From Nitrospirota bacterium (GTDB lineage Bacteria; Nitrospirota; Thermodesulfovibrionia; Thermodesulfovibrionales; UBA6898), in contig JAJZPM010000010.1 in assembly GCA_021811105.1 (NCBI GenBank), positions 1-64,000 on the forward strand: a DNA stretch of 64,000 nucleotides. Reading direction: 5' to 3'. Shown piece after piece: positions 25,572 through 33,435 of the stretch (position 1 is the first letter of the stretch; every line of letters starts with the position of its first letter). The notes below the pieces were generated by a model. The model worked only from the letters and a program-made list of their open reading frames with translations. It did no database searches and was not told where the DNA came from. Both the position numbers and the translations under genes were made by a program.

Positions 25572-25850
25572 ATGAAGATATCGATCGACCACATCGCCAA
25601 CCTTGCCAGACTTTCCTTGTCCGGCGAGGAAAGGGAACTGTTCGGGAGCCAGTTGGAAAGCATCCTGAGCTACATGGACACGCTGAACGAGCTCGACACC
25701 GGAGCTATTGAGCCTACTTCCCACGTGCTTGCGATCCGCAACGTGACGAGGGAAGACGTGCAAACGCCTTGTCTCGACAGGGAGAAAGCCCTCGCGAACG
25801 CCCCGGACAAGACCGAAAAGTTCTACCGCGTACCGAAGATCATCGAATGA
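25572..25850 (+). CDS. gatC: Asp-tRNA(Asn)/Glu-tRNA(Gln) amidotransferase subunit C
   Basis: Small stabilising subunit of GatCAB, which transamidates misacylated tRNAs. 92 aa with the typical HIANLARLSLSGEERELF start and central ILSYMDTLNELDT, ending with FYRVPKIIE (the family ends in VPKV/VPRV). gatA and gatB are not adjacent; panD comes next after 49 bp. Confidence 0.94.
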   Translation: MKISIDHIANLARLSLSGEERELFGSQLESILSYMDTLNELDTGAIEPTSHVLAIRNVTREDVQTPCLDREKALANAPDKTEKFYRVPKIIE

Positions 25851-25899
25851 AGGGAAGTGAGGAGTCAGGAGTGGGGAGACGCGTAGAGCGGGGTTTTCT

Positions 25900-26259
25900 G
25901 TGCTGAGGTGCATGCTCAGGGCCAAGATCCACATGGCTACGGTGACGGAATCGAACCTTGCCTATGAGGGGAGCATCACGATCGACGAGGCAATTCTGGA
26001 AGCGACAGGTATTCTTCCCTACGAACAGGTGATGATCAGCAACATGAACAACGGTGAGCGGTTCGAGACGTACGTGATTGCGGGGAAGAAAGGATCAGGC
26101 GAGATCTGCCTCAACGGTCCGACCGCACGAAAAGGGGTCGTGGGGGACAAGGTCATCATATTCAGCTACGTCTACCTCGAAGACGAAAAGACCGTGAATT
26201 TCACGCCGAAGGTCATCAGGCTCGACGAGAAAAACAGGATCGCCGGAACAGCAAAGTAG
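25900..26259 (+). CDS. panD: Aspartate 1-decarboxylase
   Basis: Makes beta-alanine for pantothenate. The 119-aa proenzyme has the self-cleavage site YEGSITID (Gly24-Ser25), where Ser becomes the pyruvoyl group. The MLRCMLRAKIHMATVT start and ICLNGPTARKGVVGDKVIIF are typical. GTG at 25900 gives the canonical MLR.ML opening; ATG at 25912 is less likely. There is no strong SD. Confidence 0.95.
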   Translation: MLRCMLRAKIHMATVTESNLAYEGSITIDEAILEATGILPYEQVMISNMNNGERFETYVIAGKKGSGEICLNGPTARKGVVGDKVIIFSYVYLEDEKTVNFTPKVIRLDEKNRIAGTAK

Positions 26260-26446
26260 CAGCCTGTCTGCTTCGCCGCGAAGCCTCCTGAAAGTAATCA
26301 GCCAATCCCGGAAATGTCAGTGGCCGCATAAGCCCGGCACGCGACCGCTTCAACGATTATTCTACTCATGTCTGATCTCACTTTTTGTTGTTGCAGAAGA
26401 CTGCGTATGAAACCGGGAAACCCAAAAGCAGCCCAAACCTGAGCAT

Positions 26447-27055
26447 TCACTTTTTTGCGGATGGAAAAACCGGGAGCGAAAGATTCCAGTGGATCGCGGC
26501 CAGTCTGAGGGCAAGGACCGCTGTGATCGCAGCGGGTGCGGGCAACGGCATGGAGGGGAAATAGGTTGTGAGGACGGCAAAGATGATGGCCCCGCAGAGG
26601 GACGCGGTCGCGTAAATCTCGGCCTTAAGAACCAGCGGAATCTCACCTGAAAGCATATCTCTGATAATCCCGCCGGCAACACCGGTCATAACCCCCATGA
26701 TTACGGAAATAGAGCCGGCGACTCCAAGAGAGATTGCCTTGTCGGTTCCGATTATGGTAAAGATCGCCAACCCAAACGCGTCAGCGAACTTGAGTGCCTT
26801 TGCCGGAGGGCGGAGAAACCTGGCGAGAACGAATATCGAAATGGCCACTGCCGTCCCGACAAAGACATAGGACGGATCGGAAATCCAGAAGACGGGATAG
26901 GCCCCAAGGATAAGGTCTCTCAATGTCCCTCCGCCGAGTGCAGTAGCGAGCGCCAGCACGACCACTCCGAAGAGGTCCATCTGTTTTTTCCCGGCCGCCA
27001 GAGAGCCGGTTATGGCAAATACCGCAACCCCGAACAGGTCGAGAAAATAGAGCAT
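26447..27055 (-). CDS. TRIC-type cation channel family protein (UPF0126)
   Basis: A 202-aa inner-membrane protein with about seven hydrophobic helices and the two UPF0126 repeats: FAITGSLAAGKKQMDLFGVV with GGGTLRDLILG, and GLAIFTIIGTDKA with GVAGGIIRDMLSGEIPLVL. Prokaryotic TRIC homologues conduct K+/Na+; some relatives have been linked to glycine transport. The ATG at 27055 follows the SD AGGTGA; the upstream alternative at 27082 has none. Monocistronic. Confidence 0.88.
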   Translation of the reverse strand: MLYFLDLFGVAVFAITGSLAAGKKQMDLFGVVVLALATALGGGTLRDLILGAYPVFWISDPSYVFVGTAVAISIFVLARFLRPPAKALKFADAFGLAIFTIIGTDKAISLGVAGSISVIMGVMTGVAGGIIRDMLSGEIPLVLKAEIYATASLCGAIIFAVLTTYFPSMPLPAPAAITAVLALRLAAIHWNLSLPVFPSAKK

Positions 27056-27280
27056 CAAATCACCTGTCTTTGTCTTGGCCAAAAAATTTCACTAAAGAGA
27101 TGATATTACGTTATGGCTTTAAAAACAAGACGTCTTTCAAGACTGTTTTGCCTTTTCAAGGAACGACCACTATGCTATGACGATATCAAGATGGGGAAAC
27201 CAGGGGATATTCGGGGTACTTTGAGGACTATCCAACACTTCCTTGAAGAAATTGGGGTGAAGAAAAAGCTGTCAGGAAAT

Positions 27281-27308
27281 TTGTACTGAAATATGGGGTT
27301 CACATAAT
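27281..27308 (+). promoter_or_regulatory. Possible promoter of the UPF0182 gene
   Basis: TTGTAC (27281-27286), 16-bp spacer, CATAAT (27303-27308), about 50 nt before the SD GGGAGG and the ATG at 27368. The rest of the 312-bp gap from 27056 is AT-rich and shows no gene. Confidence 0.35.
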
Positions 27309-27367
27309 CCGCGATACGTGTTAAGATAACCCCCACATCGTCAGTCCGCAGCACATACGGGAGGTCT

Positions 27368-30064
27368 ATGCCGAAGAAGACATTCGGGAGTCTGATATTT
27401 TTTCTTCTCATCCTGCTCTTTGTGCTTTTTTCCCTGCCGGAGTTTCTCTCCCTGTATATCGACTGGCTCTGGTTCAGGGACCTGGGGATGGAGCAGATTT
27501 TCAACATTCGGGTGCAGGCGCAGGCGATGTCTGCGCTTGGCGGCCTGCTCGGCGGGTTTCTCTTCCCTTATATAAACCTCTGGTTCGCGCTCCGGGCCAT
27601 GAAGGGAAGGGCGGTGGTGATTCCCCTGCACGGCCAGGCGATGCCGCAACTGGATTTCCTCCGTCATATCGAAAAGGTCAAGATCATCGTGCCGGTCCTG
27701 ACGGGACTCTTTGCGGCCGCGGTGCTTAACGGCAGATGGATGACCTTTCTCTCGTATCTCCACCGGGCCACCGCAGGATACGCCGATCCTATCTTCGGAA
27801 AAGACGTCTCGTTTTATCTCTTTTCGCTGCCGGCCCAGGAGATCATCGCGAACGTTCTTACCGTTGTCCTATGGGTGACGCTCGCAGCCGTCGCGCTGAT
27901 CTACTTCGTCAAGGCCGCGGTATTCTTCACGCGCCGGGGCATAGCTGCGGAACGCACTGCATCGGCGCACCTTTCAATCATCGGCGGCATCATCCTGGCG
28001 GTGACGGCATGGAAGACGTACATCGGTATGCACGCAATCCTCTGGTCCTCGCACGGCCATGTCGCCGGCGCTACATATGCGGACGTGCATGCGGCGATTC
28101 CCTTTATGAAGGCTCAACTCATCCTGGCCCTCGTTCTGGCGGCGCTCTTTGCGGCCAATGCGGTCTTCAGGCGCACCATTGTCCTGCTGGCCGGTGTTGC
28201 GGTATATATGGCGGTCTCCTTCGCCGGAAACTCCATTTATCCTGCGGTCCTCCAGAAGTTCGTGGTGGCGCCGAACGAACTGGTCAAGGAAACCCCGTAT
28301 ATCAGGCATAATATCGCCTTCACGCGCAAGGCGTTCGGGCTGGACGCAGTAGAGGAAAGGAACATCTCTGGCAGTACCTTACTCGACCGGAATGACATCA
28401 CGAACAACAGCGCCACGATAAAGAACATACGGCTTTGGGACCACCGGCCCCTGCTGGACACCTTCAGCCAGATCCAGGAGATCCGAACTTACTACGAGTT
28501 CTCCTCGGTCGGCAACGACCGTTACATGATAAACGGCGAATACCGCCAGACCATGCTCTCCCCGAGAGAGCTGTCGACCGAGAGCATCCCTACCCGCAAC
28601 TGGATCAATGAGACGCTGACCTTTACCCACGGATACGGACTGACGCTCGGGCCGGTGAATCAGGTCACCCCGGAAGGGCTGCCTGTGCTCTTCATCAAAG
28701 ACATCCCGCCGGTTTCGTCAGTCGGGACGATCAAGGTTGCCCGTCCCGGGATCTATTTCGGCAGGCTCTCGAGCGAGTACGTGATCGTGAACACCAAGTC
28801 GAAGGAGTTCGATTACCCGTCGGGAGAGGAGAATGTCTTTACCGAGTATTCGGGAACACGCGGGGTGAAGATAGATTCTTTTTTCAGGAAGCTGGCATTC
28901 GCCGCCTATTTCCGTTCGATGAAGCTCCTCCTGTCGAACGACGTTACCCCGGAGAGCAAGGTCCTTTTCCACCGGAACATCATCGAACGGGTACGCTCGG
29001 CGATGCCGTTTCTGATGATCGATTCCGACCCGTACATGGTCATCAGCGACGACGGCAGGCTCTTCTGGATATGCGATGGTTATACCGTGAGCGGCAGGTT
29101 TCCTTACTCTCAGCCTGTCGGGGGGAAGATGAATTACATCCGGAACTCCGTGAAGATCACGGTAGACGCCTTCGACGGGACGATGAGGTTTTACATCGCC
29201 GATCAAAAAGACCCGCTGATCAGGACGATCGCTTCCGTATTCCCCGGTGCCCTCAGGCCCTTGTCGGAGATGCCCGCCGACCTGAAACGGCATATTCGGT
29301 ATCCCCTCAACATCTTCGACATCCAGTCGCGCGTCTACTCGACCTATCACATGGAAGACCCCCAGATCTTCTACAACCGGGAGGACCAATGGGAGATTCC
29401 GGCGCTCGGGGCCGAAGGCAAGGAGGTGATGGAGTCCTACTATACGATCATGAAACTCCCGGGCGAGAAGCAGGAGGAATTCATCCTCATGCTCCCCTTC
29501 AATCCCAAGAAGAAGGACAATCTGTCTGCGTGGATGGTCGCCCGCAGCGACGGTGAAGAGTACGGAAAAATGATCGTCTACCGTTTCCCGAAGGACCGGC
29601 TCGTCTACGGGCCGAAACAGATCGTTGCGCGGATCAACCAGGACACCGACATCTCCCGGCAGATATCGCTCTGGGACCAGCGCGGTTCGCAGGTGATCCA
29701 GGGGACGCTGCTTGTGATCCCGATCGAGAATTCGCTCATCTATGTCCAGCCGCTCTATCTCCGGGCCGAAAACGGCAAGATACCGGAACTCAAGAGGGTG
29801 ATCGTGGCCTATGAAAACCGCATCGCGATGGAGGAGACGCTCGATGCCGCGCTTTCGCGAATATTCGGAGAGGTGAGGGTATCGGATGAGACCGTGCCTG
29901 TTCCTTTGGCTAGGCCTGCAGCTGCGCCAGAGAAGACCGGTCTGGTCTCCCAGGCCCGCGAGCATTTCGACCGCGCCATGAAGGCGCAGCGTGAAGGAAA
30001 CTGGGCGTTGTACGGAGAGGAGATAGGGAAGTTGGGCGAAGTGATCAGGAAGATGCAACCCTGA
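27368..30064 (+). CDS. UPF0182 family membrane protein
   Basis: An 898-aa protein of the UPF0182 family. About seven membrane helices lie in the first 320 residues (SLYIDWLWFRDLGMEQIF near residue 28 is a hallmark), and a long extracytoplasmic region follows (TSTSATIKNIRLWDHRPLLDT-like, NRYMINGEYRQTMLSPREL, YPSGEENVFTEYSGTRGV). Function is unknown. SD GGGAGG. The gene converges on hisH with a 47-bp gap. Confidence 0.92.
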   Translation: MPKKTFGSLIFFLLILLFVLFSLPEFLSLYIDWLWFRDLGMEQIFNIRVQAQAMSALGGLLGGFLFPYINLWFALRAMKGRAVVIPLHGQAMPQLDFLRHIEKVKIIVPVLTGLFAAAVLNGRWMTFLSYLHRATAGYADPIFGKDVSFYLFSLPAQEIIANVLTVVLWVTLAAVALIYFVKAAVFFTRRGIAAERTASAHLSIIGGIILAVTAWKTYIGMHAILWSSHGHVAGATYADVHAAIPFMKAQLILALVLAALFAANAVFRRTIVLLAGVAVYMAVSFAGNSIYPAVLQKFVVAPNELVKETPYIRHNIAFTRKAFGLDAVEERNISGSTLLDRNDITNNSATIKNIRLWDHRPLLDTFSQIQEIRTYYEFSSVGNDRYMINGEYRQTMLSPRELSTESIPTRNWINETLTFTHGYGLTLGPVNQVTPEGLPVLFIKDIPPVSSVGTIKVARPGIYFGRLSSEYVIVNTKSKEFDYPSGEENVFTEYSGTRGVKIDSFFRKLAFAAYFRSMKLLLSNDVTPESKVLFHRNIIERVRSAMPFLMIDSDPYMVISDDGRLFWICDGYTVSGRFPYSQPVGGKMNYIRNSVKITVDAFDGTMRFYIADQKDPLIRTIASVFPGALRPLSEMPADLKRHIRYPLNIFDIQSRVYSTYHMEDPQIFYNREDQWEIPALGAEGKEVMESYYTIMKLPGEKQEEFILMLPFNPKKKDNLSAWMVARSDGEEYGKMIVYRFPKDRLVYGPKQIVARINQDTDISRQISLWDQRGSQVIQGTLLVIPIENSLIYVQPLYLRAENGKIPELKRVIVAYENRIAMEETLDAALSRIFGEVRVSDETVPVPLARPAAAPEKTGLVSQAREHFDRAMKAQREGNWALYGEEIGKLGEVIRKMQP

Positions 30065-30111
30065 TTTGCGCAACTGCTGTTCCCACTGTTTTTTCCTGGT
30101 TGATTAGACCG

Positions 30112-30723
30112 TTAGGAATTCTTTACGAACTGCCCGAAGCCGGCAAGGACCTTCAGTCCCATCTCCTGGCTTTTTTCGGGATGAAACTGGGTGGCAAAGA
30201 CGTTGTCCTTCCAGATCATCGAGGTGAAGGAGAGGCCGTAATCGGTCATGCCGGCAACTACGCCTTTATCGTCCGGCACCACGTAAAAGGAATGGACGAA
30301 GTAGAAATATGTGTTGTCCGGAATGTCGGAGAAAATGGGGGGTCTTCTCACGACATTGACGGTGTTCCATCCCATGTGGGGGACCTTCTCCGTGATCCGG
30401 AACCTCACGACCTTGCCCCTCAGGATATCGAGCCCCGTACATCTGCCGAACTCCTCCGACTCGCTGAAGAGCACCTGAAGTCCCAGGCATATGCCGAGAT
30501 AAGGTTTGCCTTTCTGTATCGCCTTGGCGATCGCCCCGGTCAGCGAGAGGTCGGTAAGATTTTTTATGCAGTCTCTGAAGGCGCCGACACCCGGCAGCAC
30601 AACAGCAGAAGCGTTGTCGATTTTCCTAGCACTCGACGTCACCTCTGCCTCGACGCCGACTTTCTTGAAGCCTTTCTCGACGGACCTCAGATTCCCCATT
30701 CCGTAATCAACTATCGCGATCAT
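30112..30723 (-). CDS. hisH: Imidazole glycerol phosphate synthase glutaminase subunit HisH
   Basis: Supplies ammonia to HisF in histidine biosynthesis. The 203-aa class I glutaminase has the nucleophile C79 in GICLGLQVLF, the oxyanion strand PGVGAFRDC, and the His-Glu pair in FATQFHPEKS. Normal length. No hisA, hisF or other his gene is in the window, so this copy is isolated. It could be the sole hisH in a dispersed pathway or serve a sugar-amidating HisH/HisF pair for surface polysaccharide. Confidence 0.93.
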   Translation of the reverse strand: MIAIVDYGMGNLRSVEKGFKKVGVEAEVTSSARKIDNASAVVLPGVGAFRDCIKNLTDLSLTGAIAKAIQKGKPYLGICLGLQVLFSESEEFGRCTGLDILRGKVVRFRITEKVPHMGWNTVNVVRRPPIFSDIPDNTYFYFVHSFYVVPDDKGVVAGMTDYGLSFTSMIWKDNVFATQFHPEKSQEMGLKVLAGFGQFVKNS

Positions 30724-30773
30724 ATCTTTTAAATTACTTGCCCTGCCGGAGGATTGTCAAATTTCTTCGCTTA

Positions 30774-31382
30774 TTAAGGGCGCATAATTGAACGGCAATT
30801 TATCAGAAAATCTCCCCTCCCCCCTCTTTGCCAGAGAAGTGTTATATTTCTCCTCTCTTCGGTAGCGATCAGTTTCCATCTCAGCGGAGGCCTCTCGACT
30901 CCGTATCGCTGAAGCTGTTCCGAAAGCATTTCGACCAGAGGCTGAAAAGAATCTTCGTAGAAACACGAAATGACGATCCTTCCGCCGGGCCTTATTTTGT
31001 CCGCAATATGTCGCAGCTGCTTCGCCATGTCTTCGGCAAAGAAGACGCCGAAGGCGCAGACTGCTGCGTCGAAATGGCCTTCCGGAAGCGCTATCACATG
31101 CATGTCCATTTCGAGGAATTCTGCATTTCCGATACCTCCCGCTTTCGCCTTCTCGCGGGCCTGCGCCAGCATGCCCGTTGAAAAATCGATCCCCGTCACC
31201 TGAGTGTCGGGGAAAGTCCTGGCGATTTCGATAGCAAGATTGCCGGTGCCGGTCGCCGCGTCGAGCACTCGCCTGATATCCGGGGTATCCAGATATCGAG
31301 CCATGCATTTGGCGCTTTCAGAGAAAAACCGGAGCGCGGGCTTGTCGTAGCCTGCCGAGACCGCGTTGAAGGTCTCGATCAT
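30774..31382 (-). CDS. Class I SAM-dependent methyltransferase, 3' end probably altered
   Basis: 202 aa with a UbiE-like Rossmann methyltransferase core: motif I LDAATGTGNLAIEIA (about 40-54), acidic motif II TGIDFSTGMLAQAREKA, DMHVIALPEGHFDAAVCAFG and IRPGGRIVISCFYED. The first 165 residues are well conserved, but the last 30 (beyond RPPLRWKLIATEE) look random and lack the usual C-terminal beta-hairpin. The plus-strand sequence here (30807-30840) resembles the CCCCCTCTT repeat family, suggesting that a repeat insertion replaced the end. Substrate unknown. Confidence 0.7.
   Translation of the reverse strand: MIETFNAVSAGYDKPALRFFSESAKCMARYLDTPDIRRVLDAATGTGNLAIEIARTFPDTQVTGIDFSTGMLAQAREKAKAGGIGNAEFLEMDMHVIALPEGHFDAAVCAFGVFFAEDMAKQLRHIADKIRPGGRIVISCFYEDSFQPLVEMLSEQLQRYGVERPPLRWKLIATEERRNITLLWQRGGRGDFLINCRSIMRP
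30807..30840. repeat. Fragment of CCCCCTCTT-type intergenic repeat
   Basis: The stretch TCTCCCCTCCCCCCTCTTTG is similar to one arm of the palindromic repeat at 58932-58984 and lies within the abnormal 3' end of the methyltransferase gene. Confidence 0.4.
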
Positions 31383-31445
31383 CTTTAACTTGCGGGATTG
31401 ATTGTCCGTTTGGCTATTGTAGCAAAGATGAGCGTGAGTTTTGGT

Positions 31446-31697
31446 CTACTTATAAACGTCGCCGCGCGATCCGATCTTCGAGATTATCGCGGTTTGGCCG
31501 TCTACGGAGAAAAGGAGGCGATATTTGCCCACCCTGATCCTATAAGAGGCGGATTCTCCCTCGATCGGTTTCAAGTCCAGAGGAAGCCCTTCTGAAAGCT
31601 TCATGAGAACTTTATCGACCAGTGTCTTGTAATCGGCAGGCAGCTTCTTATAATCCTTCGCGGCAGCCCTTGAAAATACTATTTCAAGTTTTCCCAC
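31446..31697 (-). CDS. RelE/ParE-family toxin
   Basis: 83 aa with the plasmid-stabilisation/RelE-ParE pattern: LEIVFSRAAAKDYKKLPADY at the N-terminus and YRIRVGKYRLLFSVDGQTAIISKIGSRGDVYK at the C-terminus. The paired basic residues fit an mRNA-interferase or gyrase-poison fold; which of the two is not decidable. It starts with GTG inside the upstream antitoxin gene (19-bp overlap), as in type II toxin-antitoxin operons. Confidence 0.85.
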   Translation of the reverse strand: MGKLEIVFSRAAAKDYKKLPADYKTLVDKVLMKLSEGLPLDLKPIEGESASYRIRVGKYRLLFSVDGQTAIISKIGSRGDVYK

Positions 31698-31894
31698 CTA
31701 ATCGTTTTTCCCCCCCTGAATTCGTCCTTTGCCTTCTGAAGCGCTCTCTCTTCTTCTCTGGTGAGAGGCGAGGTATCCGATTCCACTAATGTCTTCCAGA
31801 AAATGTCCACAAGCGTTTCTTCTTTTAAAGTCTTCAATAACGCGACCAACGCGTCCTCAGGCATCTTCAGCGTTTTTGTGCCCAATCTTATCAC
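31679..31894 (-). CDS. Cognate antitoxin of the RelE/ParE-type toxin
   Basis: A 71-aa protein upstream of and overlapping the toxin gene, which is its main identifier. The N-terminal half (MIRLGTKTLKMPEDALVALL) may form the DNA-binding dimer. The C-terminal half is charged (LTREEERALQKAKDEFRGGK) and ends WENLK, like toxin-wrapping tails. I cannot assign it to a named antitoxin family. Confidence 0.7.
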   Translation of the reverse strand: MIRLGTKTLKMPEDALVALLKTLKEETLVDIFWKTLVESDTSPLTREEERALQKAKDEFRGGKTIRWENLK

Positions 31895-31975
31895 CTCCTC
31901 ATGCCTGATTATATCATAGCGACACGGTTGAATCTCGACATGGGGAATAACCGTTCTTCGCCGTCAGGTGCTCTG

Positions 31976-32431
31976 TTAGTCTCCACGTGGTAAAAGTTTA
32001 TCGCGTAGTCTTTTTTTTTCCTCATCGGTCATTGTCTCAGATAGGTAGCGCAATTTGTCATGCAAAGACATTTCCGCAAACCTTGCAGTCTTCTTGTGAT
32101 TCTTTATCGCTAACTGTAATTGCAGAAGCTCATTAGCCTCATCAAAGTTATTTTTTGTAAACGCGTCAATAACATTGTCAAAATAGTCAAAATGGTCGAA
32201 TTCAAACTCTGCTGGATTTGCGACGGCGAAGTTAATCTGTGGCAGGATATTTCTTTTATAAGTCTGAATAAGGTTTTCCGCTATTCGCTTATCCTTGGCA
32301 CAATGTGGCGATGCTATTACTTCGGAAAGCATCTCCAATGCTTCCCGCAGAGTTGAGAGTTCACCAAATTCCCTGAAGTGATCTGCAAATCTATCCAATA
32401 AACGACGAGCGGTTTCTATTTCTTCAGACAT
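31976..32431 (-). CDS. Uncharacterised helical protein in the accessory region
   Basis: A 151-aa, mostly alpha-helical, acidic protein with no motif that I recognise (ETARRLLDRFADHFREFG; HFDYFDNVIDAFTKNNFDEA). It lies between the toxin-antitoxin pair and the restriction-modification genes on the same strand. Three 9-bp tandem repeats sit immediately upstream of its ATG. It may belong to the defence island, but nothing in the sequence proves it. Confidence 0.6.
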   Translation of the reverse strand: MSEEIETARRLLDRFADHFREFGELSTLREALEMLSEVIASPHCAKDKRIAENLIQTYKRNILPQINFAVANPAEFEFDHFDYFDNVIDAFTKNNFDEANELLQLQLAIKNHKKTARFAEMSLHDKLRYLSETMTDEEKKRLRDKLLPRGD

Positions 32432-32435
32432 TTTG

Positions 32436-32462
32436 ATTGACTCTATTGACTCTCTTGACTCT
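32436..32462. repeat. Three 9-bp tandem repeats
   Basis: Units ATTGACTCT, ATTGACTCT, CTTGACTCT, in the 54-bp gap between the nuclease gene and the 151-aa gene, directly upstream of the latter's ATG on the minus strand. Confidence 0.8.
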
Positions 32463-32485
32463 CTTGGATAATTGTACTGAGCCTG

Positions 32486-33435
32486 CTATCCCTGAGTCTC
32501 CGCATTCCCCTCGGCCTCGTCGTTTTCGTCCGCCTCGCTGACGCGCGCGGAAAGACCTTCTGCGATGGGAAGCTTCAGCGCGGGCGAATCGGGGTGCCAC
32601 AGATGGCGGCGTGTGATAGTCCTCAAATTCGGAGCGCCGTATACGAACCGGGTGTCATACTGACGGTAGATCGTTTCGAATAGGTTGTCAAAGCGAAGGA
32701 GACTATCCTCGGCTGGGTATGTATCGAGGACTTTCCCTGTTGAGTCATCCTCGGGACTGACTAACAGCAAACCAACCGCTTCGTAGCGCGTCACATCATT
32801 CCTGAGGTCGCGCCGGCCGGTAAGTCTGGCAATCGCATTGTGATATGTCTCAATGAAATTCGTCACTTCGCCGATCGCTTTCACTGCGGTGTCGGCTGCC
32901 TTTAAGAGGCCGGTTTTTGGGTCCGGCTGGAGAAAGTCTGCCCCGCTTGCCGGTATAGGGCCTTCCTTATTTGCCCTCATCAGATGCAGAAAGGCATAGA
33001 CTAATCCGGGATATGAAATGTGAAGGTTTGTGCAGTCGCCTACCGCTTCTTCCATCCGGTTGGTGAGATTTCGAAATGCATTGAGCGTGCCTTTCATGGA
33101 AATGGCTATGCAGGGACCTATACCATCCAGTGAGACGACCACATCGACGTCCTTCGTTTTCAAGCCGCCAAATACCGTTGCTTCGGACCCGTTGGCGACG
33201 CTCGGCTCATGCAAGAGGTAAACGCCTTTACCGCGACGTTCTATCTGGAACGGTGGGCGAGGCTTGATGCAGGACGGATCGAAGCCGCCTTCCAGCACCA
33301 ACCTGCATGCAACGTACCAGTGCATGGGCCGTATATGCTCCGCGCTTTGAGTTTCCCCACAGGATTAATAAACGCCAGGCATGCGTCCTCAAAACTTGTC
33401 AGTTGGCAGGCCAGCGGTTGTTTTTTAGGCGGCAT
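32486..33435 (-). pseudogene. Probable type II restriction endonuclease, frameshifted
   Basis: Partner of the adenine methyltransferase just upstream. The ATG at 33435 overlaps the methylase stop by 11 nt and encodes MPPKKQPLACQLTSFEDACL...NPVGKLKA. The remaining 280 codons are in another frame, with HIRPMHWYVACRLVLEGGFD. Removing an extra CG dinucleotide at about 33341-33344 joins the frames as KLKAEHIRPMHWY. The later KTKDVDVVVSLDGIGPCIAI followed by SMKGT could be a PD-(D/E)XK-like core. If the shift is real, only a protein from the internal ATG at 33325 could form, without the first 35 residues. The family was inferred from context; no recognition site can be predicted. Confidence 0.65.

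Noticed and set aside
28718-30073. 451-aa minus-strand ORF
   Set aside because: Antisense to UPF0182 and without recognisable motifs.
32436-32462. Short tandem repeats considered as a CRISPR array
   Set aside because: Three contiguous 9-bp units without spacers and no cas gene in the window.
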